A DNA stretch of 64,000 nucleotides, from NCBI RefSeq assembly GCF_001548095.1, contig NZ_AP014815.1, positions 434,001-498,000 on the forward strand, read 5' to 3'. Shown piece after piece: positions 19,982-27,812 of the stretch (its first letter is position 1; each line of letters starts with the position of its first letter). The position numbers were made by a program, and so were the translations under genes. Source of the DNA: Geminocystis sp. NIES-3708 (GTDB lineage Bacteria; Cyanobacteriota; Cyanobacteriia; Cyanobacteriales; Cyanobacteriaceae). Below the pieces are notes generated by a model, which had not been told where the DNA came from, searched no databases, and saw only the letters and a list, made by a program, of their open reading frames with translations.

Positions 19982-20026
19982 TGCCCCATTTACATTATGG
20001 TTTCTTGATGATAAATCAATGGGGCA
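19982..20026. repeat. Inverted repeat between gnd and tRNA-Phe
   Basis: Perfect 9-bp arms TGCCCCATT (19982-19990) and AATGGGGCA (20018-20026) are separated by 27 bp. There is no T-run, so it may act as an mRNA 3' end stabiliser or be a dispersed repeat. Confidence 0.6.
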
Positions 20027-20052
20027 TATGATCTCAAAAAAATAAAAAATAC

Positions 20053-20081
20053 TTGCCAATCTCACAAAAGTTCGTTATATT
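20053..20081 (+). promoter_or_regulatory. Promoter of tRNA-Phe
   Basis: A -35 TTGCCA (20053-20058) and a -10 TATATT (20076-20081) with a 17-nt spacer place the transcription start near 20088, about 13 nt before the tRNA. Confidence 0.6.
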
Positions 20082-20100
20082 ATATAAGTGACATAAGTCA

Positions 20101-20173
<73 letters not shown>

Positions 20174-20194
20174 TAATTTTTTTTTAGCAGCGTT

Positions 20195-20936
20195 GCTGAT
20201 TTAAGCTATGAATAATATGGTAAAGGTACATCTTTCCAACGTAAATAATGTATTAAGAGGCGAATAGAATAATTCAACATTTGTGCGGATTCAGAATCAC
20301 ATAGTGTATTGCGATGTAGTCTTGCCAAATAATGTCTCAATCTTGTATTTTCCCCTTCTACTCTTGTAATATATGTTTTACTAATAATAAGTAAGATCGA
20401 CCTAGGAGATAAATTGTGGATATACTTTCCAACCCTATGTTATCTAAAAATAACATTTCCATTTTTTTACTTGTTTCCATAATGCTTCAAATGTCTGTGC
20501 ACTATGATCTTCCGTTACCCAACCTAAAATTCCTTGTTGAAAGTGATTTACTGCGGTCCAAATCCATATTTTGTTTTTTTTCACCCACAAATGTTTCTAA
20601 TTCATCTAATTCTCCGACTTCTGGTATAGTCTCTGGTTGATAAGGATTTGCCAAGAGATTGCCAACTTGTTTAATCCACTTAATGATTGTGGTGTGATGA
20701 ATAATACCTTTAACCTATTCAATGCCTCAAAAACCCATACCATTGACGTACATCTTTGGGCAATCACGACGAATGTGTTAGGTCTCCCTAAAGGACGAAT
20801 CGGAATAACCTCGTTGTCTTTGAGTACTGTCAATAAATTGACGAGAACAATTAACACAGATATAGTTTTGTTTCCCTTGATGATTAATACCATTTTTACG
20901 TATATCTTCTGATAGACAGTCTGGACACTTCATCAT
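20195..20936 (-). pseudogene. Degraded IS1-type transposase of the outer element
   Basis: The minus-strand sequence starts near 20936 with (M)MKCPDCLSEDIRKNGINHQG, parallel to MKCPECGSKNINKNGIKKG of the inner copy. It keeps GYSD and MYVNGMGF, the helix-turn-helix region (HHTTIIKWIKQVG), ELDELETFVGEKKN and KKWKCYF. Multiple stops and frameshifts interrupt it, for example in the DGWKVY and TRVEGENTRLRHYLARLHR segments that are intact in the other copy. It cannot make active transposase. Confidence 0.85.
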
Positions 20937-20968
20937 GTTCACATGATCTCAGAAGTAAAACTATTCTA

Positions 20969-21748
20969 GGCATTGGTGATTTTAGGTATGAAGAAGACTA
21001 AAAGAAGGAATTGGTATATCTTTAAATTTGAGATAGTGAATCAATAGTGAAACAGAATACTTTAAAATCTCCATGGATTTTGAATAACATAAAGTTTTTC
21101 GATGTAGTCTAGCAAGATAATGTCTTAATCTCGTATTTTCTCCCTCCACTCTGGTCATGTATGTTTTACAGATGATTTGGTCGCCCTCAGGAATAAAGTT
21201 TCCATAGACTTTCCACCCGTCTGTTACATAAAAATAACAATGCCATTTTTTTACTTGCTCCCACAACGGTCTAAATGTTTTTGCACTTCTATCCCCTATG
21301 ACCTATTCCAATATACCCTCGTGAAAATGATCTACCGCTGTCCATCGCCAGATTGGTTTTTTTTTGAGCCGACAAAGGTTTGCAATTCATCTAATTCTCC
21401 AACTTCTGGTCGCGTTTCTGGATGATAGCTCTGTGGCAAAATTTGACCCACTGCTTTAACCCAAGAGATGATCGTTGTATGATGCACCTGTTTAATCCTC
21501 CCAATAGCTCGAAAACCCATACCATTGACGTACATTTTTAAGCATTCTTTTCTGAGATCATCACTATAACCTTTACCACTGAGTTGTTCTGGAGCTATAA
21601 ATTGTCCGCGACAATGAACACAAATATGATTTTGTTTTCCTTTTTTTATGCCATTTTTATTGATATTCTTGGAGCCACATTCTGGACATTTCATGTTTTT
21701 TTACTTCACTTTTTTCCTTTTTCTATCATACCCTCATTCACCAACGCC
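20969..21748 (-). mobile_element. Inner IS1-type insertion sequence with 8-bp target duplication
   Basis: A 780-bp element. The left end begins GGCATTGGTGATT (20969 on). The right end, read inward from 21748, begins GGCGTTGGTGAAT, and GGTATGA follows in both. The flanks carry a perfect 8-bp direct repeat CTATTCTA (20961-20968 and 21749-21756), which is a target-site duplication of IS1 size. It is inserted into the right end of the outer IS. The transposase is split by a -1 frameshift site and an internal stop. Confidence 0.92.
20982..21694 (-). pseudogene. IS1-type transposase (InsA-InsB) with frameshift site and nonsense codon
   Basis: The first frame (21332-21694, 120 aa) has two zinc-binding CxxC pairs (CPEC, CVHC) and an HTH (HHTTIISWVKAVG). 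At a run of nine A (21357-21365) a -1 shift joins it to PIWRWTAVDHFHEGILE, as in the programmed frameshift of IS1. An in-frame TAG (21303-21305) then cuts the second frame before VIGDRSAKTF. The downstream part continues to 20982 with DGWKVYGNF and TRVEGENTRLRHYLARLHR, the region of the DDE/DEH catalytic end. The shift is a family feature; the TAG should inactivate it. Confidence 0.85.
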
Positions 21749-21782
21749 CTATTCTAATTCATATTTCAAATCAGCAACCCCC

Positions 21783-22064
21783 GGTTTTACCAAAAGATTT
21801 GATACGGAGATTTTAAATTTACGAGAAAAACTAACAGTATTAAAAGAAACCATCACATATCTTACAGATAAGCAACATTATCTCAATAGCAACTTAAAAG
21901 AACAACTAGACAAAATTGAAACTGAATTAAAGCAATTAGATACTGTTAAGGAAGAATTGCAAAGTACACAAGAATTAATGCTTTTGCAGCACAACATCAT
22001 CAAGCAACAATTCGATCATTTCAAGGAATTTTGCAAAGAATTTATCCTCTCCAAAGGCAAATAA
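21783..22064 (+). pseudogene. Truncated coiled-coil protein gene
   Basis: About 93 codons directly beside the outer IS end encode a Lys/Glu/Leu/Gln-rich helical chain: ILNLREKLTVLKETITYL, then LKEQLDKIETELKQLDTV. The open frame extends backward through IS sequence to 21648, but that part is not native. No 5' end remains, since only 16 bp separate the tRNA from the other IS end. It is probably the 3' remnant of a gene carried by the island. Not recognised as a known family. Confidence 0.55.
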
Positions 22065-22156
22065 TCATTTTCAGACATTGAAAAATACTAAGTAAAATAT
22101 GAGGTAAGGATAGAGTAAACTATCCATCACTTTTATTAACTTAATCAAATAGTATC

Positions 22157-22438
22157 ATGAATCAAACAATTGAAGTAAATTTATCGGATGTTTTAACTCG
22201 TTTAGAGACAAAAATTGATCGACTTCAATCAGATGTAACAGAAATTAAAATTGATGTTGAAAAATTGAAAACTCAAAATGAGCAAATGAATAAACGAATA
22301 GATTTGATAGAAAAACGCATTGATGGTTTAGATAGCCGTCTTAATACTTTGACGATCGGGTTTTTAAGCATAGTAGGAATCTTAGTAACAGGATTATTGA
22401 CGGCTGTGGCTAAATTAATTTCATTACCTAATTTCTAG
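22157..22438 (+). CDS. Small coiled-coil protein with C-terminal membrane helix
   Basis: 93 aa. Residues about 5-65 form a heptad-rich coiled coil (VLTRLETKIDRLQSDVTEIK, then KRIDLIEKRIDGLDSRL). A single hydrophobic helix follows (FLSIVGILVTGLLTAVAKLI). The architecture resembles small phage- or island-type coiled-coil membrane proteins common in cyanobacteria; no function is known. Its TAG stop overlaps the start of the decayed tRNA-Phe fragment, which suggests it came in with the element that used that site. Confidence 0.7.
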   Translation: MNQTIEVNLSDVLTRLETKIDRLQSDVTEIKIDVEKLKTQNEQMNKRIDLIEKRIDGLDSRLNTLTIGFLSIVGILVTGLLTAVAKLISLPNF

Positions 22439-22482
22439 GACTGAAAATGGTCGTTTTGGTGGTTCAATTCCTTCTCGTTACA
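22437..22482 (+). pseudogene. Degraded 3' half of tRNA-Phe (probable old attachment site)
   Basis: Aligned without gaps to 20128-20173, 35 of 46 positions match. These include AGGACTGAAAAT (anticodon arm with GAA) and GGTTCAATTCC (T-loop) at the same spacing. The 5' half is absent. A direct repeat of a tRNA 3' end is the classic trace of integrase-mediated insertion; about 2.3 kb lies between the two copies. No integrase gene remains. Confidence 0.8.
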
Positions 22483-22795
22483 TTGTTTTAGCCACCTTTG
22501 AAGGTGTAGTTAAGATTTTTTCGATAATCAATTTTTGAAAGTATGGTATTTTCATGCCTTATCTGGACATAGAATTATTCTTATTTATTTTTTGCATTTT
22601 TATTCAGTATTGATTATTGATATTAATAAGTTATTAAATAAAATTACATATATATTTAATAATAGATCATGGATAATTAGCAGTTAACTTTCTCATACTC
22701 AATTCTTAATTTGTTTCTCCGAGAAAAACTATTTTAATGATACGATAAGGAGATCTATGTACATTTATATTGATTAAACTATTAAATCGTAAATC
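22483..22795. other. Intergenic region without a recognised gene
   Basis: Together with the tRNA fragment this makes a 357-bp gap before ilvE. A short CACCTTTGAAGGTG palindrome lies just after the tRNA fragment (about 22493-22506) and could end transcription from the left. The rest is AT-rich without a supported coding frame. TAAGGAG at 22745-22751 is too far from the ilvE ATG to be its ribosome-binding site. Confidence 0.5.
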
Positions 22796-23707
22796 ATGCC
22801 AGATTTTTTACCTATAGCTTATTTTGAAAGCAAATTTATTCCTTTTCGTGATGCTAATATATCAATTGCTACTCATGCATTACATTATGGAACGGGTGCA
22901 TTCGGCGGCTTAAGAGGGACAATTAACCCTACAAATCCTCAACAAGTGTTATTATTTCGTTTAGATCGCCACTGTCAAAGATTAAGTAATAGTGCTAAAT
23001 ATTTACATTATGATTTATCATCAAGTAAAATTTACGAAGTAATTACAGATTTTGTGACGAAAAATAAACCGACAAAACCTTTTTATATTCGTCCTTTTGT
23101 TTATACTTCAGATTTAGGTATTGCACCACGACTTCACAATATCGAAAAAAACTTTTTTGTTTATGGGTTAGAAATGGGGGATTATCTGTCTCCTGATGGT
23201 ATTAGTTGTCGTATTAGCTCATGGTATCGTCAAGAAGATCGTAGCTTACCATTAAGAGGTAAAATTAGCGGTGCATATATTACTTCTGCCTTAGCGAAAA
23301 CTGAAGCAGTTGATAGTGGTTTCGATGAAGCAATTTTGATGAATTCTCAAGGTAAAGTGTGCGAAGCGACGGGGATGAATATTTTTATTGTGAGAAATAA
23401 TAAGCTAATCACTCCTAGTTTTGATCAAGATATTTTAGAGGGAATTACTAGAGATAGTATTTTAACTATTGCTCAAAATTTAGGTATTGAAATTGAGCAA
23501 AGAGAAATCGATAAAACTGAATTATTTATTGCCGATGAAGTCTTTTTATGTGGCACAGCGGCTAAAGTTACTCCTGTTAAAAAAGTAGAAAATTATCATC
23601 TTCCTCAAGATAAAATGATTACAAATAAAATTAAAGAAAAATTAACAGCTATTACCGAAAATAGAGATTCTGAATATCAAGATTGGATAACGGTTATTGA
23701 TATATAG
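22796..23707 (+). CDS. ilvE: Branched-chain amino acid aminotransferase
   Basis: PLP-dependent class IV aminotransferase making valine, leucine and isoleucine from their keto acids with glutamate. It is 303 aa. It starts with the substrate-side motif FRDANISIATHALHYGTGAF. The PLP lysine is in LRGKISGAYITS (around residue 162), and EATGMNIFIV and FLCGTAAKVTPV complete the fold IV signature. It works with ilvC at the start of the window. Monocistronic as far as visible; it converges with the kinase gene 29 bp downstream. Confidence 0.94.
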   Translation: MPDFLPIAYFESKFIPFRDANISIATHALHYGTGAFGGLRGTINPTNPQQVLLFRLDRHCQRLSNSAKYLHYDLSSSKIYEVITDFVTKNKPTKPFYIRPFVYTSDLGIAPRLHNIEKNFFVYGLEMGDYLSPDGISCRISSWYRQEDRSLPLRGKISGAYITSALAKTEAVDSGFDEAILMNSQGKVCEATGMNIFIVRNNKLITPSFDQDILEGITRDSILTIAQNLGIEIEQREIDKTELFIADEVFLCGTAAKVTPVKKVENYHLPQDKMITNKIKEKLTAITENRDSEYQDWITVIDI

Positions 23708-23736
23708 TTTAAGTGAGTTGATAATATATTTCGCCC

Positions 23737-25584
23737 CTAGCTATCCATAAGACAAACTATGCGAAAGCCAATAAAATTATAGGTAGAGTCAGGGGCATAA
23801 TTTCCTCTTTTTGCACTGCGGCAGTAATCCGATGATAACGACCAAGATCCTCCTCTAACAACCCTTGGTTGATTGATGCTATCTTTGTAGAAAGCAGATC
23901 CATTTTTTGGTTTGTGAATATAATTACTGGCATAATGATCTTCACACCATTCCCAGACATTGCCATGAAAATCATATAAACCGAAACAATTAGGATAAAA
24001 GTTATCTACTGGGGTGGTTTTTTTCTCAATTTTCCCGACATTTTTATTCTCATTACTTTGAGTATTATAGTTAGCGAAATCGGGGGTGATTATATCCCCA
24101 AAAAAGAAAGAAGTTTTTGTATTACCACGACAACTATATTCCCATTCGGATTCTGTGGGAAGACGATAATTTCTCCCTGTATATTTACTAAGACGTTTAC
24201 AAAATTCTTGAGCATCTAACCAAGATACTTTTTCCACAGGTAAATTATCTCCTTTATAAAAAGAGGGATTATTTTTAAGAGGACGACTAATTTTTGGAAA
24301 TGATGAGACTGTACGCCATTGTAGCTGAGTTATGGGATATTTACTTACATAAAAAGAATTTAATTTAACTAAATGTTGAGGATTTTCATCTTTATCTCTG
24401 CCATTTTCAGCACTATTTGAACCCATCATAAATGATCCTGAAGGAACAAATATCATATCTAAATTAACTCCTTCTCCAATGTATTCTACAAAAAATTGTG
24501 CTGTTTTGGTCATCATATTTTTTTTAATACTTGACATTAAACCAAATAATTTTTTTTCAGATTCAAGGATAATTGTTTCAAAAGAAAATTCTTCTATATT
24601 GGGATAATTTTTTTTGGGGTTAATTATTGTGGGAGGTGCTTTGAGAGGTGATGTTTTTTGGACTATGGTTTCCTGATTTTCCACTACCATTGACAATTTC
24701 TGAGGTAGAGTGTTAGGTGTTATTATCTCTTTTGTTTGTGTTGTTTGAAGATTAATAATAGTAGGATTTTCTTTGAATAATTGGAAAAAATCCCGTAAAT
24801 ATTGAGGACGTTTTTCTTGAGTTAATTCCATTCCTTTAATAATAGCTTGATTAAAATTATCACTAATATCAGGATTAAACTGTTGAGGGGGAATTAAATC
24901 TTTATATTCTCTAAATTTAGTAGCGGTGGGCAACTGGGCGGTAACTAAAACATAGAGAGTAGCGGCAAGGGAATAAATATCTGTGGAAGGTCTAATTTTA
25001 CCATGATTATCTAATTGTTCAGGTGGTAAAAAACAATCAGTCATTACATTTTGATTTTTTCGTGGTGCTAAAGCAAATAGTTTTATTGCTAATCCATAAT
25101 CACTTAAAATTGGTTCTTTAGTATTGCTATCAATGATAATATTTTGTGGCTTTACATCTTGATGAATACATTTATTTTGATGCAAAATATTAATAGCTGA
25201 ACCAATTTTTGTAATTAATTTTAAGGCTTCTTCTGGTTCAAATTTACCGTTATGATCAACATAGGTGGCTAAATCTATTCCATCAAGATAATCCATAATC
25301 ATGTATGAGTTTTCCCCTTCAAAAAATACTTGGGGATGAAGATTGATAATATTTGGATTTTGACAATTGTTAGCGATTTGTTGTGCTTGTTGAATTAATT
25401 TTTGCTCTATTATTTCTGCATTTTCTTGTTGTTTCCAAAAACTATTAATGGCTTTAATAGTAACTAATTGAGCATTTTTCGTATCTTTAGCTCGATAATA
25501 AAATCCTGTACCACTTCTGGGCAAAATAGACTCTACTATATATTGACCATTATTTAATTGTTTTCCTTTTTTCCAATTGCTCAT
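23737..25584 (-). CDS. Serine/threonine protein kinase fused to a SUMF1/FGE-like domain
   Basis: 615 aa. The N-terminal Hanks-type kinase domain (about 10-275) has the ATP lysine K44 in VTIKAI, the catalytic loop HQDVKPQNIII (Arg of HRD replaced by Gln) and SDYGLA in place of DFG. A linker (about 280-370) follows. The C-terminal formylglycine-generating/SUMF1-like domain (about 375-613) has FVPSGSFMMGS, NNPSF, RLPTESEWEYSCRGN, GLYDFHGNVWEWCED and RVVRGGSW. Only one Cys (SSDYC) of the two catalytic FGE cysteines is present, so it is probably not an oxidase but a sensory or ligand-binding module, as in cyanobacterial SpkC/SpkK-like fusions. No transmembrane helix is evident. Kinase targets are unknown. 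Confidence 0.9.
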   Translation of the reverse strand: MSNWKKGKQLNNGQYIVESILPRSGTGFYYRAKDTKNAQLVTIKAINSFWKQQENAEIIEQKLIQQAQQIANNCQNPNIINLHPQVFFEGENSYMIMDYLDGIDLATYVDHNGKFEPEEALKLITKIGSAINILHQNKCIHQDVKPQNIIIDSNTKEPILSDYGLAIKLFALAPRKNQNVMTDCFLPPEQLDNHGKIRPSTDIYSLAATLYVLVTAQLPTATKFREYKDLIPPQQFNPDISDNFNQAIIKGMELTQEKRPQYLRDFFQLFKENPTIINLQTTQTKEIITPNTLPQKLSMVVENQETIVQKTSPLKAPPTIINPKKNYPNIEEFSFETIILESEKKLFGLMSSIKKNMMTKTAQFFVEYIGEGVNLDMIFVPSGSFMMGSNSAENGRDKDENPQHLVKLNSFYVSKYPITQLQWRTVSSFPKISRPLKNNPSFYKGDNLPVEKVSWLDAQEFCKRLSKYTGRNYRLPTESEWEYSCRGNTKTSFFFGDIITPDFANYNTQSNENKNVGKIEKKTTPVDNFYPNCFGLYDFHGNVWEWCEDHYASNYIHKPKNGSAFYKDSINQPRVVRGGSWSLSSDYCRSAKRGNYAPDSTYNFIGFRIVCLMDS

Positions 25585-25771
25585 TTATGCTCAAACTCGT
25601 TTTACCACTGTTTAAATCATAATAGAATTTAGCATCATTGAAGAATTTTCAAAGTACAACTTCTTCTTAAATGCACAGAATCAGAAAGAAGCATCACTTT
25701 CATAGTCTATTGTTATTTCTTTTAAAATAGTATTTATAACTATCCTATCATTGTCAATAAAAAAATATTTT

Positions 25772-27013
25772 ATGTCAAATCAAATTCAATGGATTAACGC
25801 CTTATCCACTCAATCTTCATTAGAAAAAGCCATTGATGAAGTGGTGGGGAAAATAGAAGAGAAACTAACTCAGAATCCTGATATTGGTATTGTTTTCATT
25901 TCTTCTGCTTTTGCTAGTGATTATCCTCGGTTAATGCCTCTTTTATTAGAAAAATTACCTTTGCCTTGTGTTATTGGTTGTGGTGGTGGTGGCATAGTGG
26001 GAATGAAAAATGATTATCAGCCAAGAGAAATTGAAGGAAATCCCGCCTTGAGTTTGACAGTTGCCAGTTTGCCTGATGTAGAAATAACTCCTTTTCATGT
26101 AACGGCTAAAGATTTACCTGATTTAGACAGTGCACAAGATAAGTGGTGTAATATGATTGGCGTTGCACCTGAGAAACAACCTAATTTTATTTTATTATCT
26201 GATCCTTTTTCCACTAAAATTAATGAGTTATTAGAAGGATTAGACTTTGCCTATGCAGGATCGACTAAAGTTGGTGGTTTAGCTAGTACGAGTACCATGG
26301 GTGTTAGTAGTGGGTTATTTTATTTTAATGGTTCACAATCCGACGGTTTATTTTTTACTGAAGGCACAGTGGGAGTTGCCCTCAGTGGCAATATTAAAAT
26401 TGAATCCATTGTAGCTCAAGGTTGTCGTCCTATTGGTAATACTTATCAAGTTACCCAAGGGGAGAAAAATATTATCATTGAAATGACTGATAATGCTGGT
26501 AAAACAGATAATCCCTTAAATTTGTTAAGGGAATTAATCGCAACTCTAACTCAAGAAGATCAAGATTTAGCACAATATTCTTTATTTATCGGTATTGCCA
26601 TGGACGAGTTTAAATTACAACTCAAACCGGGGGATTTTCTGATTCGTAATTTGGTGGGAGTTGATCCTAAATATGGTGCGATCGCCGTAGGTGATAAAAT
26701 TCGACCAGGACAAAGAATTCGCTTTCATTTAAGAGATGCTAAGGCTTCTGCCGATGACTTAGAGACTTTATTGACAAATTACTGCAACGAAAAATCTGAT
26801 TCCACTTCTAATATGGGTGCACTAATTTTCTCTTGTATGGGTAGAGGAGAAGGATTGTATGGTAAACCTAACTTCGACTCACAACTATTCCTTGATTATT
26901 TGACAGATATTCCTTTAGCGGGTTTTTTCTGTAATGGTGAAATTGGTCCTGTATCGGGTAATACTTTTTTACATGGTTATACTTCTGTTTTTGGTATTTT
27001 TTCTCAACCATAA
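25772..27013 (+). CDS. FIST domain protein (FIST_N + FIST_C)
   Basis: Probable intracellular sensor of small ligands, perhaps amino acids, as proposed for the FIST family. 413 aa from ATG 25772; a TTG 21 bp upstream would add seven residues. The N-terminal FIST_N has the glycine stretch VIGCGGGGIVG and AYAGSTKVGGLAS. The C-terminal FIST_C holds ALIFSCMGRGEGLYG and the end GFFCNGEIGPVSGNTFLHGYTSVFGIF. It has no enzymatic or membrane part. It lies beside a two-component pair encoded on the opposite strand (112 bp apart, convergent) and might supply its signal, but that is only proximity. Confidence 0.9.
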   Translation: MSNQIQWINALSTQSSLEKAIDEVVGKIEEKLTQNPDIGIVFISSAFASDYPRLMPLLLEKLPLPCVIGCGGGGIVGMKNDYQPREIEGNPALSLTVASLPDVEITPFHVTAKDLPDLDSAQDKWCNMIGVAPEKQPNFILLSDPFSTKINELLEGLDFAYAGSTKVGGLASTSTMGVSSGLFYFNGSQSDGLFFTEGTVGVALSGNIKIESIVAQGCRPIGNTYQVTQGEKNIIIEMTDNAGKTDNPLNLLRELIATLTQEDQDLAQYSLFIGIAMDEFKLQLKPGDFLIRNLVGVDPKYGAIAVGDKIRPGQRIRFHLRDAKASADDLETLLTNYCNEKSDSTSNMGALIFSCMGRGEGLYGKPNFDSQLFLDYLTDIPLAGFFCNGEIGPVSGNTFLHGYTSVFGIFSQP

Positions 27014-27125
27014 ATTTCTTTCAGATTTAGTATGTAAATAACTAAATTTTTGATCAGAAAAGCAAATAGGCAATAGTAATTTTAATTGATAATTTATTGC
27101 CTTCAATTAATTTTGAGTTTAACTA

Positions 27126-27776
27126 TCAAAGATGTTTATATTTATTTTTAAATAATAAATTTGCCGATGAGCGATCGTTTACCTTAAGTTTTTGTAAAAT
27201 AGTATGAATATGAACTCGAACTGTACCTGAAGTGATATAAAGAATTTGAGCAATTTCTTGATTGCTTTTATCTTCAGCCATAAGTTGTAAAATTTCTTTT
27301 TCTCGTTTAGTTAGAGATTGAAAAACAGTGTTCGTTTCCGTGGATAAAATTGAGTCATTAAAAGCCGTATGAATTTGTTGAGTTGCCGTAGAATCCCACC
27401 ACGAAGCACCAGTGACGACAGAGCGAATAGCTAAAATTAATTTTTCTGCAGGAATACCTTTTAAACAATAACCTTGAATACCCGTCTCAATCAAACGATT
27501 AATCATAGCAGGTTCACAGCGAGAAGTTAAAGCTAAAATAGGTAAATTAGGATGTTGTGATTTAATATATTGACAGGCTTCTAATCCGCTCATACGAGGT
27601 AAGCTAATATCTAATAAAACTAAATCTAAAGAATGACGATTAGCAAGATTTACCGCCGTTTCACCATCTTCAGCTTCCGCTACAATCTGCAAATCTTTTT
27701 CTTGTTGTAACCTTACCGATAAACCAAGACGAAATAACTCATCATCTTCAACCAAAAGAATTTTTAAAATTGACAT
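27126..27776 (-). CDS. NarL/FixJ-type response regulator
   Basis: 216 aa transcription regulator. The receiver domain has acidic D11/D12, the phospho-acceptor Asp near residue 57 in LVLLDISLPRMSG, and Lys in YCLKGI. The C-terminal LuxR-type HTH (about 150-215) has LTKREKEILQLMAEDKSNQEIA and TVRVHIHTILQKL. It lies 36 bp downstream of the histidine kinase, so the two form an operon. Its AAAGGA ribosome-binding site comes from the dispersed repeat between the genes. Regulated genes are unknown. Confidence 0.93.
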   Translation of the reverse strand: MSILKILLVEDDELFRLGLSVRLQQEKDLQIVAEAEDGETAVNLANRHSLDLVLLDISLPRMSGLEACQYIKSQHPNLPILALTSRCEPAMINRLIETGIQGYCLKGIPAEKLILAIRSVVTGASWWDSTATQQIHTAFNDSILSTETNTVFQSLTKREKEILQLMAEDKSNQEIAQILYITSGTVRVHIHTILQKLKVNDRSSANLLFKNKYKHL

Positions 27777-27781
27777 AAAAT

Positions 27782-27806
27782 CCTTTGCGCCTTTGCGAGA
27801 GAAAAA
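27782..27806 (-). repeat. Dispersed CGCAAAGGCGCAAAG-type repeat, copy a
   Basis: Reads TCTCTCGCAAAGGCGCAAAG on the minus strand. It fills the short space between the kinase stop and the regulator start and supplies the AAAGGA ahead of the regulator ATG. Confidence 0.8.
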
Positions 27807-27812
27807 TTATTC

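Larger units (their letters stand above)
20190..21780 (-). mobile_element. Outer IS1-type insertion sequence, degraded and split by a second IS
   Basis: Terminal inverted repeats: GTTGCTGATTT (20192-20202) matches the complement of 21768-21778, and TATGAAT continues on both sides. Without the inner element and its duplicated target the unit is about 803 bp, normal for the IS1 family. The transposase is on the minus strand: CPDC and CVNC zinc-finger remnants near 20880-20935, VGELDELETFVGEKKN near 20595, and the catalytic-part remnant down to about 20195, with several frameshifts and stops. No flanking target duplication could be resolved. It starts 17 bp after the tRNA. Confidence 0.85.

Noticed and set aside
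20416..20912. Plus-strand frames across the degraded IS
   Set aside because: They are the antisense of the minus-strand transposase remnant.
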